Positions 11,020 to 24,553 of a DNA stretch of 64,000 bases are shown one piece after another. The notes under the pieces are model-generated. The model made no database searches. It had not been told where the DNA came from and saw only the letters and a list, made by a program, of their open reading frames with translations. This DNA comes from Eleusine coracana subsp. coracana (taxonomy: Eukaryota; Streptophyta; Magnoliopsida; Poales; Poaceae): contig CM064430.1 in assembly GCA_032690845.1 (NCBI GenBank), positions 9,720,949 through 9,784,948 of the forward strand, in the 5' to 3' direction. The translations under genes were made by a program, and so were the position numbers. The number at the start of each line of letters is the position of its first letter. The stretch's first letter is position 1.

Positions 11020-12300
11020 AAGGAGCGCACACAGGCCTACTCATCATTATCATTGGTGCACGGCTTCCACTCAATGTTTCAGCAGTCAGTATGCTGGTCT
11101 TCCCAGTGAAACATCGCACTACAGTGGCAGTCTCCACCCTGGTTATCTGAAAACCACATAGAACATCGTCCTGAGTAACTAATTTACTCAGCAAGACTGA
11201 CCCGTCAAAATGGCCGACTACAGCCGACTCCTAGACATGCATAGGCTATGGGCGGGGTTCATGTTGCCAAAAAGCCAACCTACGAGTGGATCCTTACTTT
11301 TCAAGTTTTAGCATCAAGTTAAGTTGTCATAAAAAATGATAAATTTAGTTTGCACTATAACTACCATAATCATGGTTGCAATACAATTAATAATACTTCC
11401 AAACAATAATATTAAACCAATTCATCATATTAATGGCTTCCGACACCGTTCAGGCGGTATTATCAAGTGGTACTAGTTACTCTGAGGGGCAGCGACTCGA
11501 ATCGATTTACATGCTGCAGGAGAAACCTGCTTGCACGATCCATACGCGCTTCATGAAAGCCGTATGGAGAAACCTTTCGCATACGGTATTGCAGGGCCTT
11601 CCGAGCCTGGCTCCTTCGAGAAGGATCCCCCACGCGATGCGTCCCGTACCGCCATCCATGGGTAGGTTCCTCACTCCTCTCATCCCCAGCTCCACCTTAA
11701 GGAGTAGGGTATCTTCTGTCCAAGCAGTAATTATAGCTATATCAATTTACTGGGCCCATAGCTCCAGTATGCAAATAGTACGTTTAAACTTGATCTCATG
11801 GGCCGGATACAAGGCGTAGCCTTAGGTGATTCGGACAGGGCTACCTCCTTGAAGACAAACTGTCCTTCCCTTTCCACCTAGTTGCCCGTCCGGTCTTCAT
11901 TGTTATCCCCTCTAAACTTTTCTTCATCCGATATTGTTTCCTAGTGATAATATTTCCTGGTCTATGAGTGGTCTCCATACCACTCGACAAATAACCGTCC
12001 AAGATTATGCAGAGCGACTAACGTCCTGAGGCTATTATCAGGAAAAGGGAACCTAGTGTAGTTCTAGGTTTTCAAACAACTCCTATAAACTTAATGCACA
12101 GACAAACCTATATCACCCTATCTAGTGATAGAATAGAAAGAGTAAAACTTGGCGGGATGCACCGGAGCTTGCCTGGGGCCTGCTCTTGACTTAGCGGATC
12201 ATTTCTTTCACCTTCTGGATCCTGCACGCTCTTGACCTCCTTGTTATTCACCTCGGGATCTACATGATGCAAGGGATGATGACGTACATAAAATATAATT
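11020..12300 (-). repeat. Dispersed repeat, copy B of an inverted pair
   Basis: Its reverse complement runs collinear with 1014-2270. Shared landmarks are caagttttactcttt/tagattgataggt-type ends, tcgagtggtatgg, gggcaactaggtggaaaggg, atgggcccagtaaa, gataccctactcc and aaaacttgaaaagtaagga. It is noncoding and LTR-like. Sequence to its right up to about 14300 has the AT-rich character of a long gypsy LTR and may belong to the same element, but copy A does not extend there. Confidence 0.55.
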
Positions 12301-13250
12301 CATGGCAGTTTATCTATAAAATAATTAGTGTTATAATATGTTTTTAGAATTGATGTATTAGGTAACTGTGTGATTTAAAGATATATAGTGGGTTTATTCA
12401 ATGTATTTCCTCCATTGGCTCCTATTAATTTAACGCGACAAATGTGTTGATAAAGTATGGGGTGTTTATGTGCTCGCGCCCGATATACCAATGCAAGGTA
12501 CATGATGAGTAGGCATTGATCCATAATAATATTACCAGTGTGTTGGGAATGTTATTAGGCAAGAATAGACATATAAGAAACAAACCCTAAGGTACACTAT
12601 ACATGGATTAGGAAATATTGATTCTATAAGACAACTAAATAATTTAACATGAGTCTGAAAGTCAAGTGCATATGGGTGACTTATCGTGGGTAGTACAAAA
12701 CACGGGTGATTTCTAGGTCAAGTTCCAATTACATGCAATGCTTAATTGATTTTTTAAATATTAAAACAATGGACAAGGGCAATTAACTATTTTGACATGG
12801 TTTTGTTTGTAAATTGTGCACAAGTGATTTACTCTAAATAGAATGTACCAGGAGTGATTTATTGACCAACTTTAACCTACATGCATTGAGCCATTAATTT
12901 TAAATAATTAATCTAGTGAATATGTTTAATAATTAGTTATAATAAGTATAATGAAAATTTAAATGTATGGTGTTGCAGGGTGGTTACCAAAGGGTAAAGG
13001 AGATAACATGCCAAAGCATCTGAATTTATAAAGTTTCATAGATTTATCTATGAATTTATTAGTGCTTTATATATTTATTTTAGTTATGATAATAACATTA
13101 ATATGCAAATTGATTTAGCATTTTTATACAAAATCACAGGTCTAGAGAAACTCATAGAATTTTATTTGGCTCGAAAACTCCTATTACTTATTTACTTATG
13201 CAATTTACAATTTAGCAGGATTTTTAGGCAATTTAAATAGCACAATCAAA
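12301..13250. other. AT-rich intergenic stretch
   Basis: No gene or terminal repeat is recognised. It may continue the retrotransposon relic to the left. Confidence 0.4.
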
Positions 13251-13680
13251 ACTAGAAAAGGGGGCTGGGCCAATCAGAGGCCAGCCACAACGAAGACCAC
13301 AGCGGCAAGGGGACTGGATCCCGCATGGACACAGCAGATCCGGGCCCGTGTGCCCAGCCTATGGTCACGGCACCAGACGCGGAGCGGGGCGGCGCGACCA
13401 CCGAAGATGGCCGGAGCTCGGCCATTCGCGTCGCAAGGCACACCATCGCAACGAGAGCACAACGGTGGTTCAGGTGGGGATGGTGGAGACCTAGGCTGTT
13501 TCCCGAAAAGCAACGACGGCAAGCGGCGGAGACAACGAAGCTTCGGCGAGCTCGCGACGAGGCTGCAGGCGACGGTGACGACTACTTCTTCTCCTGGACG
13601 CTTCCCAGAGCTCAGAGCAACACCGGTGCTACGAAAACCAAAAGTATGAAAATGCTCATCACGATGTGTACTTAATTTGG
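13251..13680. other. GC-rich island with open frames on both strands
   Basis: About 400 bases of markedly higher GC than the flanks. Several overlapping open frames exist on both strands, but none has a recognisable domain. Simultaneous openness in several frames points to base composition and not to coding. It could be a captured gene fragment or part of a long LTR. Confidence 0.3.
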
Positions 13681-15479
13681 AAAATGAGTTTGAGCTCTAG
13701 ACTGAAATATCTTTTTGCCGGGAATATTTCGAATTGGGGTGGTTTCTAAAACTTTGACCATTTATTTGGGACAGAAAATGAAGGGATAAAAACCTGAGAA
13801 ATTCGATAAAATTCTATTTAATCAGAGCCCACAACATATATTTATAGTGGGTTAAAGTTATGTTGAAAACTTTAGACTTGTAGTTCAAATGACATTCAAA
13901 TTTTCTTGGATTAAATTCAAATTTGCTCAATTTCAGTTCAAATTTTTGTTCTAAGTTCTCATGCTTGAGTCGAAGGGTTTAAGATGTGGTTTTCGTAACT
14001 CCTCAACACTACCTTCATTGGTCTGAGGACCGTAGTAATCTTCCCGGTGATATTCGTATGACAATCTAGAAACGTACGATACAAATATCAGCCACACAAT
14101 ATTTTTGCATATTTCCTTCTTTTCATGCGACTGAAGCTTTCAATCACTTAGGAAATAGTTGAAGTTGTACTAGATTTATGTATTATTATAAGAAAAAAAT
14201 CTATTAATCTATAAATGATAGAAAAAGTTGTTTTTTTAGTAAACCGTTGTATCTAGATCCCAAGGCTCAAAATAGTGATTCAAAATTACCCAAACTTTCA
14301 GCTGACTGAAAATTGAAAGGACCTATATTTTTAATATCTTATCATGTCATGAGCTGCTTTCATAACATTTACATGCAATTGCTTCTATAATTTGACATCG
14401 CAGAAGATAAATGCTCCTGATTTGTCAAATAGATTAGGCAGAGTGCTGCCGCCTCTCCAGTGAAGCCTTTTTCGACAATCCAACGTATAAATCAACTTTA
14501 CATATTTATTTATATAAGTGCTTTACTACCATATAGTTTTAGAGTAAGCTTTGTAAAATCTCAGACATTGTAGCCTTGTCTTATAAAATCTCGACTACCC
14601 TGACCCTTGCCCTTGTCATAGACTTTGCCGAAAGAATTTAACTTGATACCTGAGTTTTGTGTGTATATAGTTTCACACAGTACTACAGAACACGCCTTCA
14701 GTGACGGTAGACAAACGACTACAGTGACGGATACAGACAGGCTCCTGACACTAAGTCGGAAGGAGGATATGCCACACTGGCAGGGCACACCACCACTCCG
14801 GGAAAGGAAATAGAAAAGGTAGGAAAAGACAGCAGGATTGGCCCGCACAGCCTACCTCCCCATGAAACCCTAGAAATCGATTGGAACAGTAGTTGTCTTG
14901 TGGCTGTCACCCATGGTCAACCGGCCGGCCCGAATGACCGAGTGTTGACGCAAAAAAAATATCGATCGATCCTTCGCATGTAAACACAAAGCCTGAAAGA
15001 TTTGCTTAACTCTAATGTATCAAAGGTGCACAGGGTGTCAGTCAATTTTTTCTACAAACTAACAAAGATAAAGATAATAACTCAAAAGTCTATCGGCTCT
15101 TGGTTAGCGGATGAGTATAAGGCCTAGCCGATCAGCTCAAATTGGCCGCCTTGGATCGCTAGGCAAATTGTCTATCAGTTGGCTTTTGTAACCGTGGGTA
15201 GGCAGATATTGGCTATAATAAAATAATGAATTTGAAGCCAATATCAAGATAATGATTGGCTAAGAGTTGATGTAGAATGAGTACATAATTAAACAGCAGC
15301 TGAATCTTAATGATACAACGTATGAAACTATGAGCCTATGCAACAATAGACTAATTATAATATTTAATGCTATGGAAAGGAAAACCAGTCGGATCATCTA
15401 TGTGAAGGTTCGGCGATAAAAGAATGTTTGTGTGATTTACTTCACATTGATTGAACCTCACTTATGTTGTGTGATGTTT
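13681..15479. other. Intergenic, no gene recognised
   Basis: AT-rich sequence includes a repeated ttcaaattt phrase around 13890-13960. At 15090-15290 recurring Y-ATYGGCT-type words (ctatcggctcttgg, ttggctataat, tgattggctaag) suggest transposon noncoding sequence. Confidence 0.35.
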
Positions 15480-18325
15480 TGATACAGACCCATCGGATGC
15501 CAAGAAACGTCGGCAGTCGAGTGAACGGATGCGGAAAATTCATGAGAGGAACCGGTATGACAATTCTTTCGCACCAACGACATTAGCGCAAAGCACTGAG
15601 CCAGACCTCTTGTTGAACATAGGGGGTTGCACTGTAATCACGACAAGCATTAATCCTGGTACAGTGACCGCATTGAGTCATTATACTTTTCAATTTAGAT
15701 ATCATACTGATCCTTTTTTCCGACTTTCATCAATGCCACAGGCTTCAAAGGATTGATCACTGGAACACAAATCTCCCCGGCTTTGACCAACCATGGTCAG
15801 ATAACACAGGTTTCGACTCAACTGTCGCGCAATGGTGACAAAGACATTGACGATATTTGGCTCCATAGGAACCATATCTTTGAACCATTGATCAGAAATA
15901 CTCGTGATGCCGTCGATGGATATATCACTCAAATGGATGAAGCCCTTACAATAAAGCGGGAGTATCATCGTGGCTATAGTCGTGAATGGAGGAAGCGGAA
16001 GAGAGAAGAGAAAGCAAAAACACTAAATCTGGGTAGGTTCCAAATAACAATCTGTATGGTATGTGAATTTCATACAAATAAAGATATTAATTGTTCCAGA
16101 TTAACTCTTTGAGTCTTGTTCAGACCAAGTTTCCAGCAGGCATTCTGGCATCCGGAAGCAGACGACTCCAATTAGTGCTTACATAGGTAGAGTCGCGGGC
16201 GTAAAGGAATTTGATTATTCATTACCTATGATTTCTAAATTCACACGTGATTGATTTTTGTTTGATCGTGCAGCCCCTAATGCTACAGTTGAGAATTGTA
16301 TCGGCCCATCTGCAGCGGTGCAACCCGTGTTTTATTCTGGAATATGGGAGGAACCTGATAACCTTATGTTGGCCATGGGTCGTATCCGTGATGTTATTTT
16401 ATAGTAAAACATACATAAATATTTGGTATAGAATAAAATGTTTGTTTTATCTTTGTCGTTCAAAGAAGAGGAAGATTTGGATTGCCTCCAGTTCCTGCAC
16501 ATGCCCAACCAGACAACAAGGAGAATGAAGACGAAGAAGAGAGGATTTTCCATGGTGGAGGTAAATCGTGTTGTGGTGCGCGTATGTTCTATTGACACAA
16601 GTTGCTCCAGCCACAACATGTATGATGAACTTGGTTTTGTGATTTCAATGCGGAGGTTCGATATAAATCCTATATGGGGACATGCTTGGTCAGAGCACGA
16701 GTGTTCCTTATGATTTTGTTTACCACAACTTGCCCGTGAAACACCATGTTCTCCAGAAGGTGAAGCCATGCCAGTTTTGCCTTGCTAAGAGCTTCCCTAG
16801 TGAAGGTAAATCATTCTGTTGCCGTCAGGGTAGAGTGAAGATACATATCCCAGATGTTCCTGGTGAAATGCAACATCTTTTCACCAGTTAGGTTGACCAG
16901 GATGCAAAGTATTTTTGAATGAACATACGGTACTTCAATTCACACTTTTCATTCACGAGTTTAGTTGCTAAGCTCGATCGTAGGTACACAATGCTCGCTG
17001 GTTCTGGCGTGTATACTTTTAGGGTCCATGGCAGTGTGTACCATCGCCTTGACCAATTGGTTCCTGGGGATAGAGGACCAAGGCACATGCAGCTATATTT
17101 TTATGAAACAGATGACACCAGCCAACATAGATTGCTATGGTCTCCTCATTTAGGTCAAGAGCTATTAAGAAAATACTTGATATACTATCCACTAATCCTT
17201 ATGTGCGAGTATTCAAGAGGTTGGGATTGGTGCAAAACCTTGATGAGTATCGGATTGAGCTGAACATAGATATAAACATGGCACAGGTGGCTGCTATTTG
17301 GGAAAAAACGGTACTACTCCATGGAAAATGTTTTAGGCTAGCGTCATGGTTTGTGGCCTGTCTGAGCAGCCTCAGTATATTAAAGCATTCTATGGTTGTT
17401 ATGATCCTTTGTCTTACCCATTGTTCTTTCCCAATGGAGAAGCTGGTTGGAATAAGAGGATTCTGATATGGATGGTCCTGAGACCATATGCATTAATACC
17501 CTCACAGGTTGTCATGTTCTTACTTATATTATGCATTTCAACGTTTCAAAGTTCCATAATGTTACATTTTCTAAATAATATATATACATCCACTCATGCA
17601 GATAGTATTAATTCAAATGCGGGCAATGACAATCATGGTGATTTTGATCATTACGGTTGGTCTTCTATTAAGAGAAATTGTTGTTTGCATAACTGAACAG
17701 TTTATAACTTTTCTTTATTACTATATAAATATGAAGGTGATGATCCGTGCATCACTGACCACGGTCATGGGGATGGTTGTGAAGAGGGCGAAGAAGGGAA
17801 GCCTGATCAGTCATGTGTTCAACAGTGATATAATTATTAGATAATTTTACTATTCATGTAATATGATGAGATTTGCTATTGTTTAGAGTGCTTAGTGATC
17901 GTGTGTTCCTGTTTTTGTGCATGCCATAGCTGGATCCAGAAAATATGTCGCCGCAAGGGAGTATTATTGTTACAAGCTCCAAATTAGGCTGGATGAATTT
18001 AATGTTTTGTTTCATGGCAGATGTCTTCTAGAACAATTTCTTGTTGACACCTATGTTAAAGTTGAGTCCATGCGTCTTGACTGGTATAGTCTTCCTGCAC
18101 ATCAAAAGATCATCCGTGCAAACCTCTACCAGGTTTGTAATGTCAATCTTATATTTGAATCTTAGTTTGGCCACACCTGTGATTTACACTATTTTCTATA
18201 TCAGGGAATTGTTGACACACTTACAACTGGTGAGGCACGCACTTCACATGTGGGGAAGAGAATTGTATTCCCTAGGTTTTTCCCCGGCGGTGATCATGAT
18301 ATTCAGTCAAGATTCCTTGATGCCA
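15480..18325 (+). pseudogene. Helitron replication-initiator/helicase gene, N-terminal half, broken
   Basis: Translated pieces in several frames follow the order of plant Helitron RepHel proteins. A basic N-terminus with KRRQSSERMRK comes near 15510, and SREWRKRKREEKAK near 15985. Then come VYHNLPVKHHVL and FCCRQGRVKIHIPDVP near 16720-16860, IRYFNSHFSFTSL and GVYTFRVHGSVYHRLDQLVP near 16920-17070, and FLVDTYVKVESMRLDWYSLP near 18030. VFPRFFPGGDHDIQSRFLDAM lies near 18270. Those after 16700 match the Helitron-like N domain. Intron-like gaps and frameshifts separate them. The catalytic HUH Rep part and the helicase domain are missing because the sequence changes abruptly into LINE RT near 18330-18350. 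No Helitron termini are seen at either side. Confidence 0.78.
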
Positions 18326-18349
18326 TGTCACATCGACCCAGGCGGAGTC

Positions 18350-18777
18350 CACTAGAGTCCGAACTGCATTCTTGCAACAACAAAGGCGCCCTTGGTTCAT
18401 GCTAAAGTTAGACATTTCAAAGGCCTTCGACTCAGTTTCTTGGCCTTTCCTTCTTGAGGTGTTGAGGCACTTGGGGTTTGGTCAGATTTGGCGTGATATC
18501 ATTAGTGGACTATTGAGATCCTCATCAATAAGGGTGATGCTTAATGGATCGCCGGGTGAGCTCATACTTCATAGGCACGGTCTCCGACAAGGGGATCCTC
18601 TTTCTCCGATGCTCTTAATTCTTGTGATGGATGTGCTCGGGCACATGGTCTCCAACGCTGCAAAGCACGGATTACTACAACCATTGTCATCACGAGCCCT
18701 TCACCATCGAATATCTATATGCCAATGATGTGGTGATGTTCCTCAGGCCAAAACCAAGGGACATATAGATTACCATG
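18350..18777 (+). pseudogene. LINE reverse transcriptase fragment, part 1 (before copia insertion)
   Basis: The open frame contains WFMLKLDISKAFDSVSW, a conserved RT motif with its first catalytic aspartate, then RHGLRQGDPLSPM. Near 18715 the YADD box appears as YANDV (ctatatgccaatgatgtg) after a one-base frame change, so the first aspartate has become asparagine. The frame is then cut at 18778 by the copia LTR. Part 2 lies at 25983-26436. The left end at about 18350 is truncated and joined to Helitron sequence. Confidence 0.78.
18773..18777. repeat. Copia target duplication, left copy
   Basis: The word ccatg directly before the LTR matches 25978-25982. Confidence 0.85.
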
Positions 18778-19282
18778 TGTTGGAAAGATGCCCAAGAGAC
18801 ATTACGGATTTGATTCGTATGTGAGGGACATACGGATATTGATCCGTGTGGGATTAGTCCACTAATGGACCAACTTGTCGAGGCCCATTAGAAGGGTCTA
18901 TATAAGTGGAGGCGGGGCAAGGGGTACGGTCAACCAGTCTATAACCCTAGCCACCGCGCTCCTCTCTTTCTCGTCCACAACCCTAACCGTGTTGCCTGTG
19001 CTAGCATGTCGTGCACGGTGTTCCAACCCCATACATGTGGATACCGCGAGGAGACGCTGATGTTGCTGCGGTGCCGAACGGCTGGACTAGGAGGAGACGT
19101 TTGACGTGATCGACTACTTCCTCTACATCGACGCGCGACTACGTTGGACGAGCTGCTCCAACATTCGCTTCCGCTCCGCCTGCGCGTCTAGTGGTAACGA
19201 TCCATGATCCCCTCCTTACAAGGTTTCCTGGTTGAACGGTAAAAATTATTATATGCTATCGTAGCCTACCCGTTCCTAAACA
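18778..19282 (+). repeat. 5' LTR of copia element
   Basis: Begins tgttggaaagatgcc and ends cgttcctaaaca (TG...CA). A stretch tatataagtggaggc at about 18900 is a plausible core promoter. It aligns along its length with 25476-25977 with few differences. Confidence 0.92.
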
Positions 19283-19283
19283 G

Positions 19284-19295
19284 TGACATCAAAGC
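19284..19295 (+). other. Primer-binding site (initiator Met tRNA type), mutated
   Basis: tgacatcaaagc lies one base inside the LTR. It differs at two positions (G to A) from the usual tggcatcagagc-like sequence of this family. Confidence 0.65.
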
Positions 19296-20631
19296 CGACC
19301 TTGTGTAGTTTGTGATCTGGATCTTGTGCATATAGTTGATATGCTGATGTATTAGATGAGATCTATTACATGTTCTTGTATACGGGTTGATTAGATCAAT
19401 GGTCATAGGGAGGTTCACAGAGTAATGGGCGGATAGCGATACATGTATCATTGATTTATTTGTGTTCCTTCTCAGTGCACGCATGACTTGTTCCTATCGG
19501 CTGGAATCACCATCGGGACTAACTGCGTGCGCCAGTAGAGGAGTCAATAGTATCATGATCATGTACTGCAGTCTACTCATAAAAATCTAATGGGAAACTG
19601 AGGCATTATGAATAACTCGAAATCGGGCAAATAAGATTTTTCCGATAGGATTTCATTGCGATTTCATAGATACGATCTATGAAATCCTGTGAGGTTTCAG
19701 GACGCCGTACGGACACGCCTAGATTGTTACACCCCTTTTTGGCAACACGTTAGCATTCGCTTCTTGCCTAACTCATTTTTGCAGAGAATGTTGTGAATGG
19801 TATGGCCCAAAAGATGCATGTGATGTATGTATGTGATTTACATGGCCTGCGTGCCATCATTATTACAGCTGGGTTGAGGCTGTCATATTATTGTATAACG
19901 GCCTGCATGTCGACCTGTGATGCTTGATATTCTCATGCAATTTATTACTAGCTATTAGTTATAGTAGCTAAGTGTTAGTTCATGGAGGCCTCAAGCATGA
20001 TGGTTGAAGGGACGGGAGACATGGCGATGACAATGGAGATGGAGATCACCAATTGAAAGGGGCCATGCTATTTCACAGTTAATATGATTGCATGTGATGA
20101 TGTTTCTGTCATCCTATTCTTTCATGTATTATTTATATTGGATATGATTAACATGCTAGAATAGATTCCCTCAAGAAAAATTAAATTATATGCCCTTCCA
20201 ATAGCTGCACCTATTAAAATTATGATCGTTATATGGTAGGTCTGTCAAAGTAGAGTACCTCAACTATCTTAATTATTAGGGTAAATGTCGGACATTTACA
20301 TGCATAGTATTGGTTTAATTAACAAAGCTATCAAAAAAGTTTTGGGCTTTGGGGCATGGTGTTGGCGCCGGGGCATGTGATGCCACCCAACAAACAAGAG
20401 TCACATAGGAATGTGATTAGCAAAGTGTTGCTTACCTATGTCACTAGATTTCTAGCGGTGATGCCAAAGCTCACTAGGATCTAAATTGAATATGGATCTT
20501 GAACCACTATATGTCGTTTTGAGGGAAAACGGTTCCAAGCATATAGTGGAATAATGAACTTATGTTAAAATATTTAATAAAAGTTTTACATTTACATAGT
20601 GCTTATATTTGCATATTTTCTATTGTAGATC
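19296..20631 (+). other. Copia 5' leader
   Basis: About 1.3 kb of noncoding DNA lies between primer site and gag, with only short open frames. The last bases, ttctattgtagatcATGG, resemble a splice acceptor just before the gag ATG. Confidence 0.5.
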
Positions 20632-23600
20632 ATGGCACCAACCGCTAGTAACACTTTTAATTTACGCTCAATTCTTGAAAAAGAAAAGCTTAGTGGAACA
20701 AACTTTATTGATTGGTATCACAACTTGAGAATTGTTCTCAAGCAAGAGAAAAAGGAATATGTTCTAGAGCTTCCCTATCCTGATGATCTGCCAGAAAATG
20801 CTACTGTCGCTCAGAAAAGAGGGTATGAGAAGCATACCGATGATGCAATTGATGTTAGCTGTCTCATGCTTGACACTATATCCTCTGAGCTTCAGAAGCA
20901 ATATGAGAACGTGGATGCCCACAATATGATTGAGGGACTCCGTGGCATGTTTGAGAACCAAGCAAGGTCTGAGAGGTATAACATCTCTAAGTCCTTGTTT
21001 GCATGCAGGCTAGCTGAAAATGGTTCTGTCAGTCCTCATGTGATCAAGATGATTGGTTATATTGAGAATCTAGAGAAACTTGGTGCTGCTCTACACCCTG
21101 ATTTGGCCACAGATGTGATTCTCCAGTCACTTCCCACGAGCTATAAGCCTTTCATTTTGAACTTTCAAATGAATAGCATGGAGAAGGCATTGACTGAGTT
21201 GCATGGGATGCTTAAGACAGCTGAGGCAAGCATCAAGAAATCTGGTCCAAGTCAAGTCAACTTGGTTCAAAAGGATAGCAGGAAGCGAAAGCGCAAGCCT
21301 AAGGCTAAGGCTACAGATGAGATCTCTAGCGCTAAGCCTAAGCCTACAGCAGCTCCTAATCCTAAACCGGCGGCTGATGAACCTTGTTTTCACTGCAAGA
21401 AAACCGGTCATTGGAAGAGGAATTGCAAGCTTTATCTGGAAGAGCTGAAGAAGAAGCGTGCAGACACTTCTAATTCAGGTATTAATGTTATTGAAATTAA
21501 TAATGTTGCTACATGTCCTTATGATTCATGGGTATTTGATACCGGATCGATGATTCATACTTGCAAATCGTTGCAGGGGCTTAAAGAAGTAAGGAAATGT
21601 GCAAAGGGCGAGGTGGATGCTCGCGTCGACAATGGTGCAAAGGTTGCTACGATGACCGTCGGAACTTATCCACTTTCATTACCGTCAGGATTAGTTTTGG
21701 AATTAAATAATTGTTATTATATTCCCGCCATAGGCAAAAACATTATTTCTTCAAAATGTTTGGAGGAAGATGATGGTTATGAGGTCATAATAAGGAACAA
21801 GTGTTGTTCTATTTATTTAAATGATGTTCTCTATGGTAATTGCCCATTGGTGAATGGATTATATTACTTAGATCTTGAGAATAAGCCCATTTATAACATT
21901 GATGCGAAAAGACTCAAGTCTAATGATTTGAATCCCACATATACTTGGCATTGTCGTTTAGGTCATATAAATAAGAAGCGCATAAAGAAGCTCCATACAT
22001 ATGGTCTTCTAAGTTCTTTTGATTTTGAATCAATTAACACATGTGAGTCTTGTTTACTTGGCAAAATGACTAAGTCGCCTTTCACAGGAAATAATGAGAG
22101 GGCGAGTGAACTATTGGGACTTGTACATACGGATGTATGTGTACCAATGAGTTGCACGGCCAGAGGTGGTTTTCAGTACTTCATAACTTTTACTGACGAC
22201 TTTAGTAGATATGGCTACATCTACTTAATGAGGCATAAGTCTGAATCAAAATCAATTAGGCAAGACTATTAACCTTCTACGATCTGATCGTGGTGGTGAA
22301 TATCTGAGCCATGAATTTGGTGAACATCTAAAGCAATGTGGAATTGTTCCACAATGGACTCCGCCAGGAATGCCCCAATGGAATGGAGTATCTGAACGGA
22401 GGAACCGAACCTTGTTAGACATGGTTAGGTCTATGATGAGCCAAAGTGATCTTCCATTGTCCTTCTGGGGATACGCTCTAGAAACTGCCGCTTTCACACT
22501 TAATAGGGTTCCATCTAAATCCGTGGAAATGACACCATATGAGATATGGACTGGGAAGCGTCCCGGGTTGTCTTTTCTTAAGATTTGGGGATGTGAGGCT
22601 TATGTAAAACGTATGACGTCTGATAAGCTTTCTTTCAAGTCTGATAAATGCTTCTTTGTAGGATACCCTAGGGAAACCAAAAGTTATTATTTCTACAACC
22701 GGGAAGAGGGCAAAGTGTCTGTCGCTCGTAATGGTGTTTTTCTAGAGAAAGAGTTTCTCTCTAAAAGGGTAAGTGGGAGGACGGTGCAACTTGAAGAAAT
22801 TCAAGACGCTCCAGAAAATGTTTCTTCTTCCACTATACCACAATTGGATGAACAAGTTTTTGTTGAACCAATTGTTGAAACACCAGCCCCACGTAGGTCA
22901 GAAAGGGCACGTCGCGCTCCTGAAAAGTTCACGCTCCTAACCACGGGGCAACGCGACATATTATTGTTAAACAATAATGAGCCTAAGACTTACAGTGAAG
23001 CAATGATGGGACCGGACTCTGAGAAATGGCTTAGAGCCATGAGATCCGAATTAGAATCCATGAGAGAAAATCAAGTTTGGAACTTGATAGATCCGCCTGA
23101 TGGTGTAAAAACCATTGAGTGTAAATGGGTTTTTAAGAAAAAGATAGACATGGATGGAAATGTTCACATCTATAAGGCACGATTGGTGGCGAAAGGTTTT
23201 AAGCAAATTCAAGGGGTTGATTATGATGAGACCTTCTCGCCCGTCGCTATGCTAAAGTCTATACGGATCCTTCTAGCAATTGCCGCATTTTATGATTATG
23301 AGATATGGCAAATGGATGTCAAAACGGCTTTCCTTAATAGAAACCTAAGTGAGAATATGTACATGACACAGCCTGAAGGTTTTGTCGATCCACAAAATGC
23401 TAGGAAGATATGCAAGCTTCAAAAGTCCATTTATGGACTAAAGCAAGCATCTCGGAGTTGAAATCTTCGCTTTGATGAGGTAGTCAAAGGGTTTGGCTTC
23501 ATTAAAAACGAAGAAGAGCCTTGTGTTTACAAAAAGGCTAGTGGGAGCGCGCTTGTCTTTCTGGTCCTTTATGTGGTTGACATATTGTTGATCGGCAATA

Positions 23601-24553
23601 ATATTCCATTGCTTGAAGTTGTAAAGACTTCTTTGAGAAAGAGTTTTTCTATGAAGGACTTGGGAGAGGTAGCTTACATTTTGGGCATTAAGATCTATAG
23701 AGATACATCGAAAAGGCTAATTGGATTATGCCAAGACACGTACATCAACAAGGTATTGAAACGGTTCAATATGCAAGATTCCAAGAAAGGTTTCTTGCCC
23801 ATGTCGCATGGCATTACTCTTAGCAAGACTCAGTATCCTTCGACACCTGATGAGATAGAGAAGATGAGAGCGATCCCGTATGCTTCGGCTATCGAATCCA
23901 TCATGTATGCCATGATATGTACGCGCCCAGATGTAGCTTTCGCTCTAAGCGCTGCAAGCAGGTTCCAATCAAACCCAGGAGAAGCTCACTGGGTGGCTAG
24001 TAAGAATATCCTAAAGTACTTGAGAATAACTATGGGTATGTTCCTAGTCTATAGAGGTGAGGAAGAGCTCGTTGTAAATGGTTACACTGATGCTAGCTTC
24101 CAAACCGATAAAGACGATTTGGGATCGCAATCTGGATATGTGTTTTGCCTCAATGGAGGCACAGTGAGCTGGAAGAGTTTTAAGCAAGATACGGTTGCTG
24201 ATTTAACAACGGAGGCCGAGTACCTTGCCGCTTCAGAAGCTACAAAGGAAGCTGTTTGGATCAGAAAATTTGTTTCTGAGTTGGGTGTGGTTCCTAGTGT
24301 GTCCAGTCCAATGGATCTCTATTGTGATAATAGTGGTGCCATTGCGCAAGCCAAGGATCCTAGAGCGCATCAAAAGAACAAACATGTACTACGTCATTAT
24401 CACCTCATCCGGGACATTGTCGCTCGAGGTGATGTAAAGATATGCAAGGTGCACACGGATTCAAACATCGTTGATCCGTTGACAAAGCCTCTCTTTCAGC
24501 CCAACCATGAGGCACATATGAGATCCATGGGTATTAGATATCTGCATGATTAA
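20632..24553 (+). pseudogene. Copia gag-pol polyprotein, disrupted
   Basis: Starts ATGGCACCAACC at 20632. Gag spans about residues 1-230. A zinc knuckle CFHCKKTGHWKRNC is near 21390-21430, the protease motif WVFDTGS near 21530, and the GAG-pre-integrase HCRLGH...CESCLLGKM near 21950-22065. The integrase core begins with HTDVC...FTDDFSRYGY. Near 22258 a deletion of some tens of bases removes part of integrase and shifts frame; the frame resumes with LRSDRGGEY (about 22285). A tryptophan codon after KQASRS is now TGA (23459-23461). The RT active site at 23570-23581 reads YVVD where copia elements have YVDD. RNase H follows (TTEAEYLAASEA; HVLRHYHLIRDI) to a TAA at 24553. Three independent lesions make it dead. 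Confidence 0.92.

Noticed and set aside
13251..13680. Candidate GC-rich exon
   Set aside because: Open in several frames on both strands, no domain, no splice or start context.
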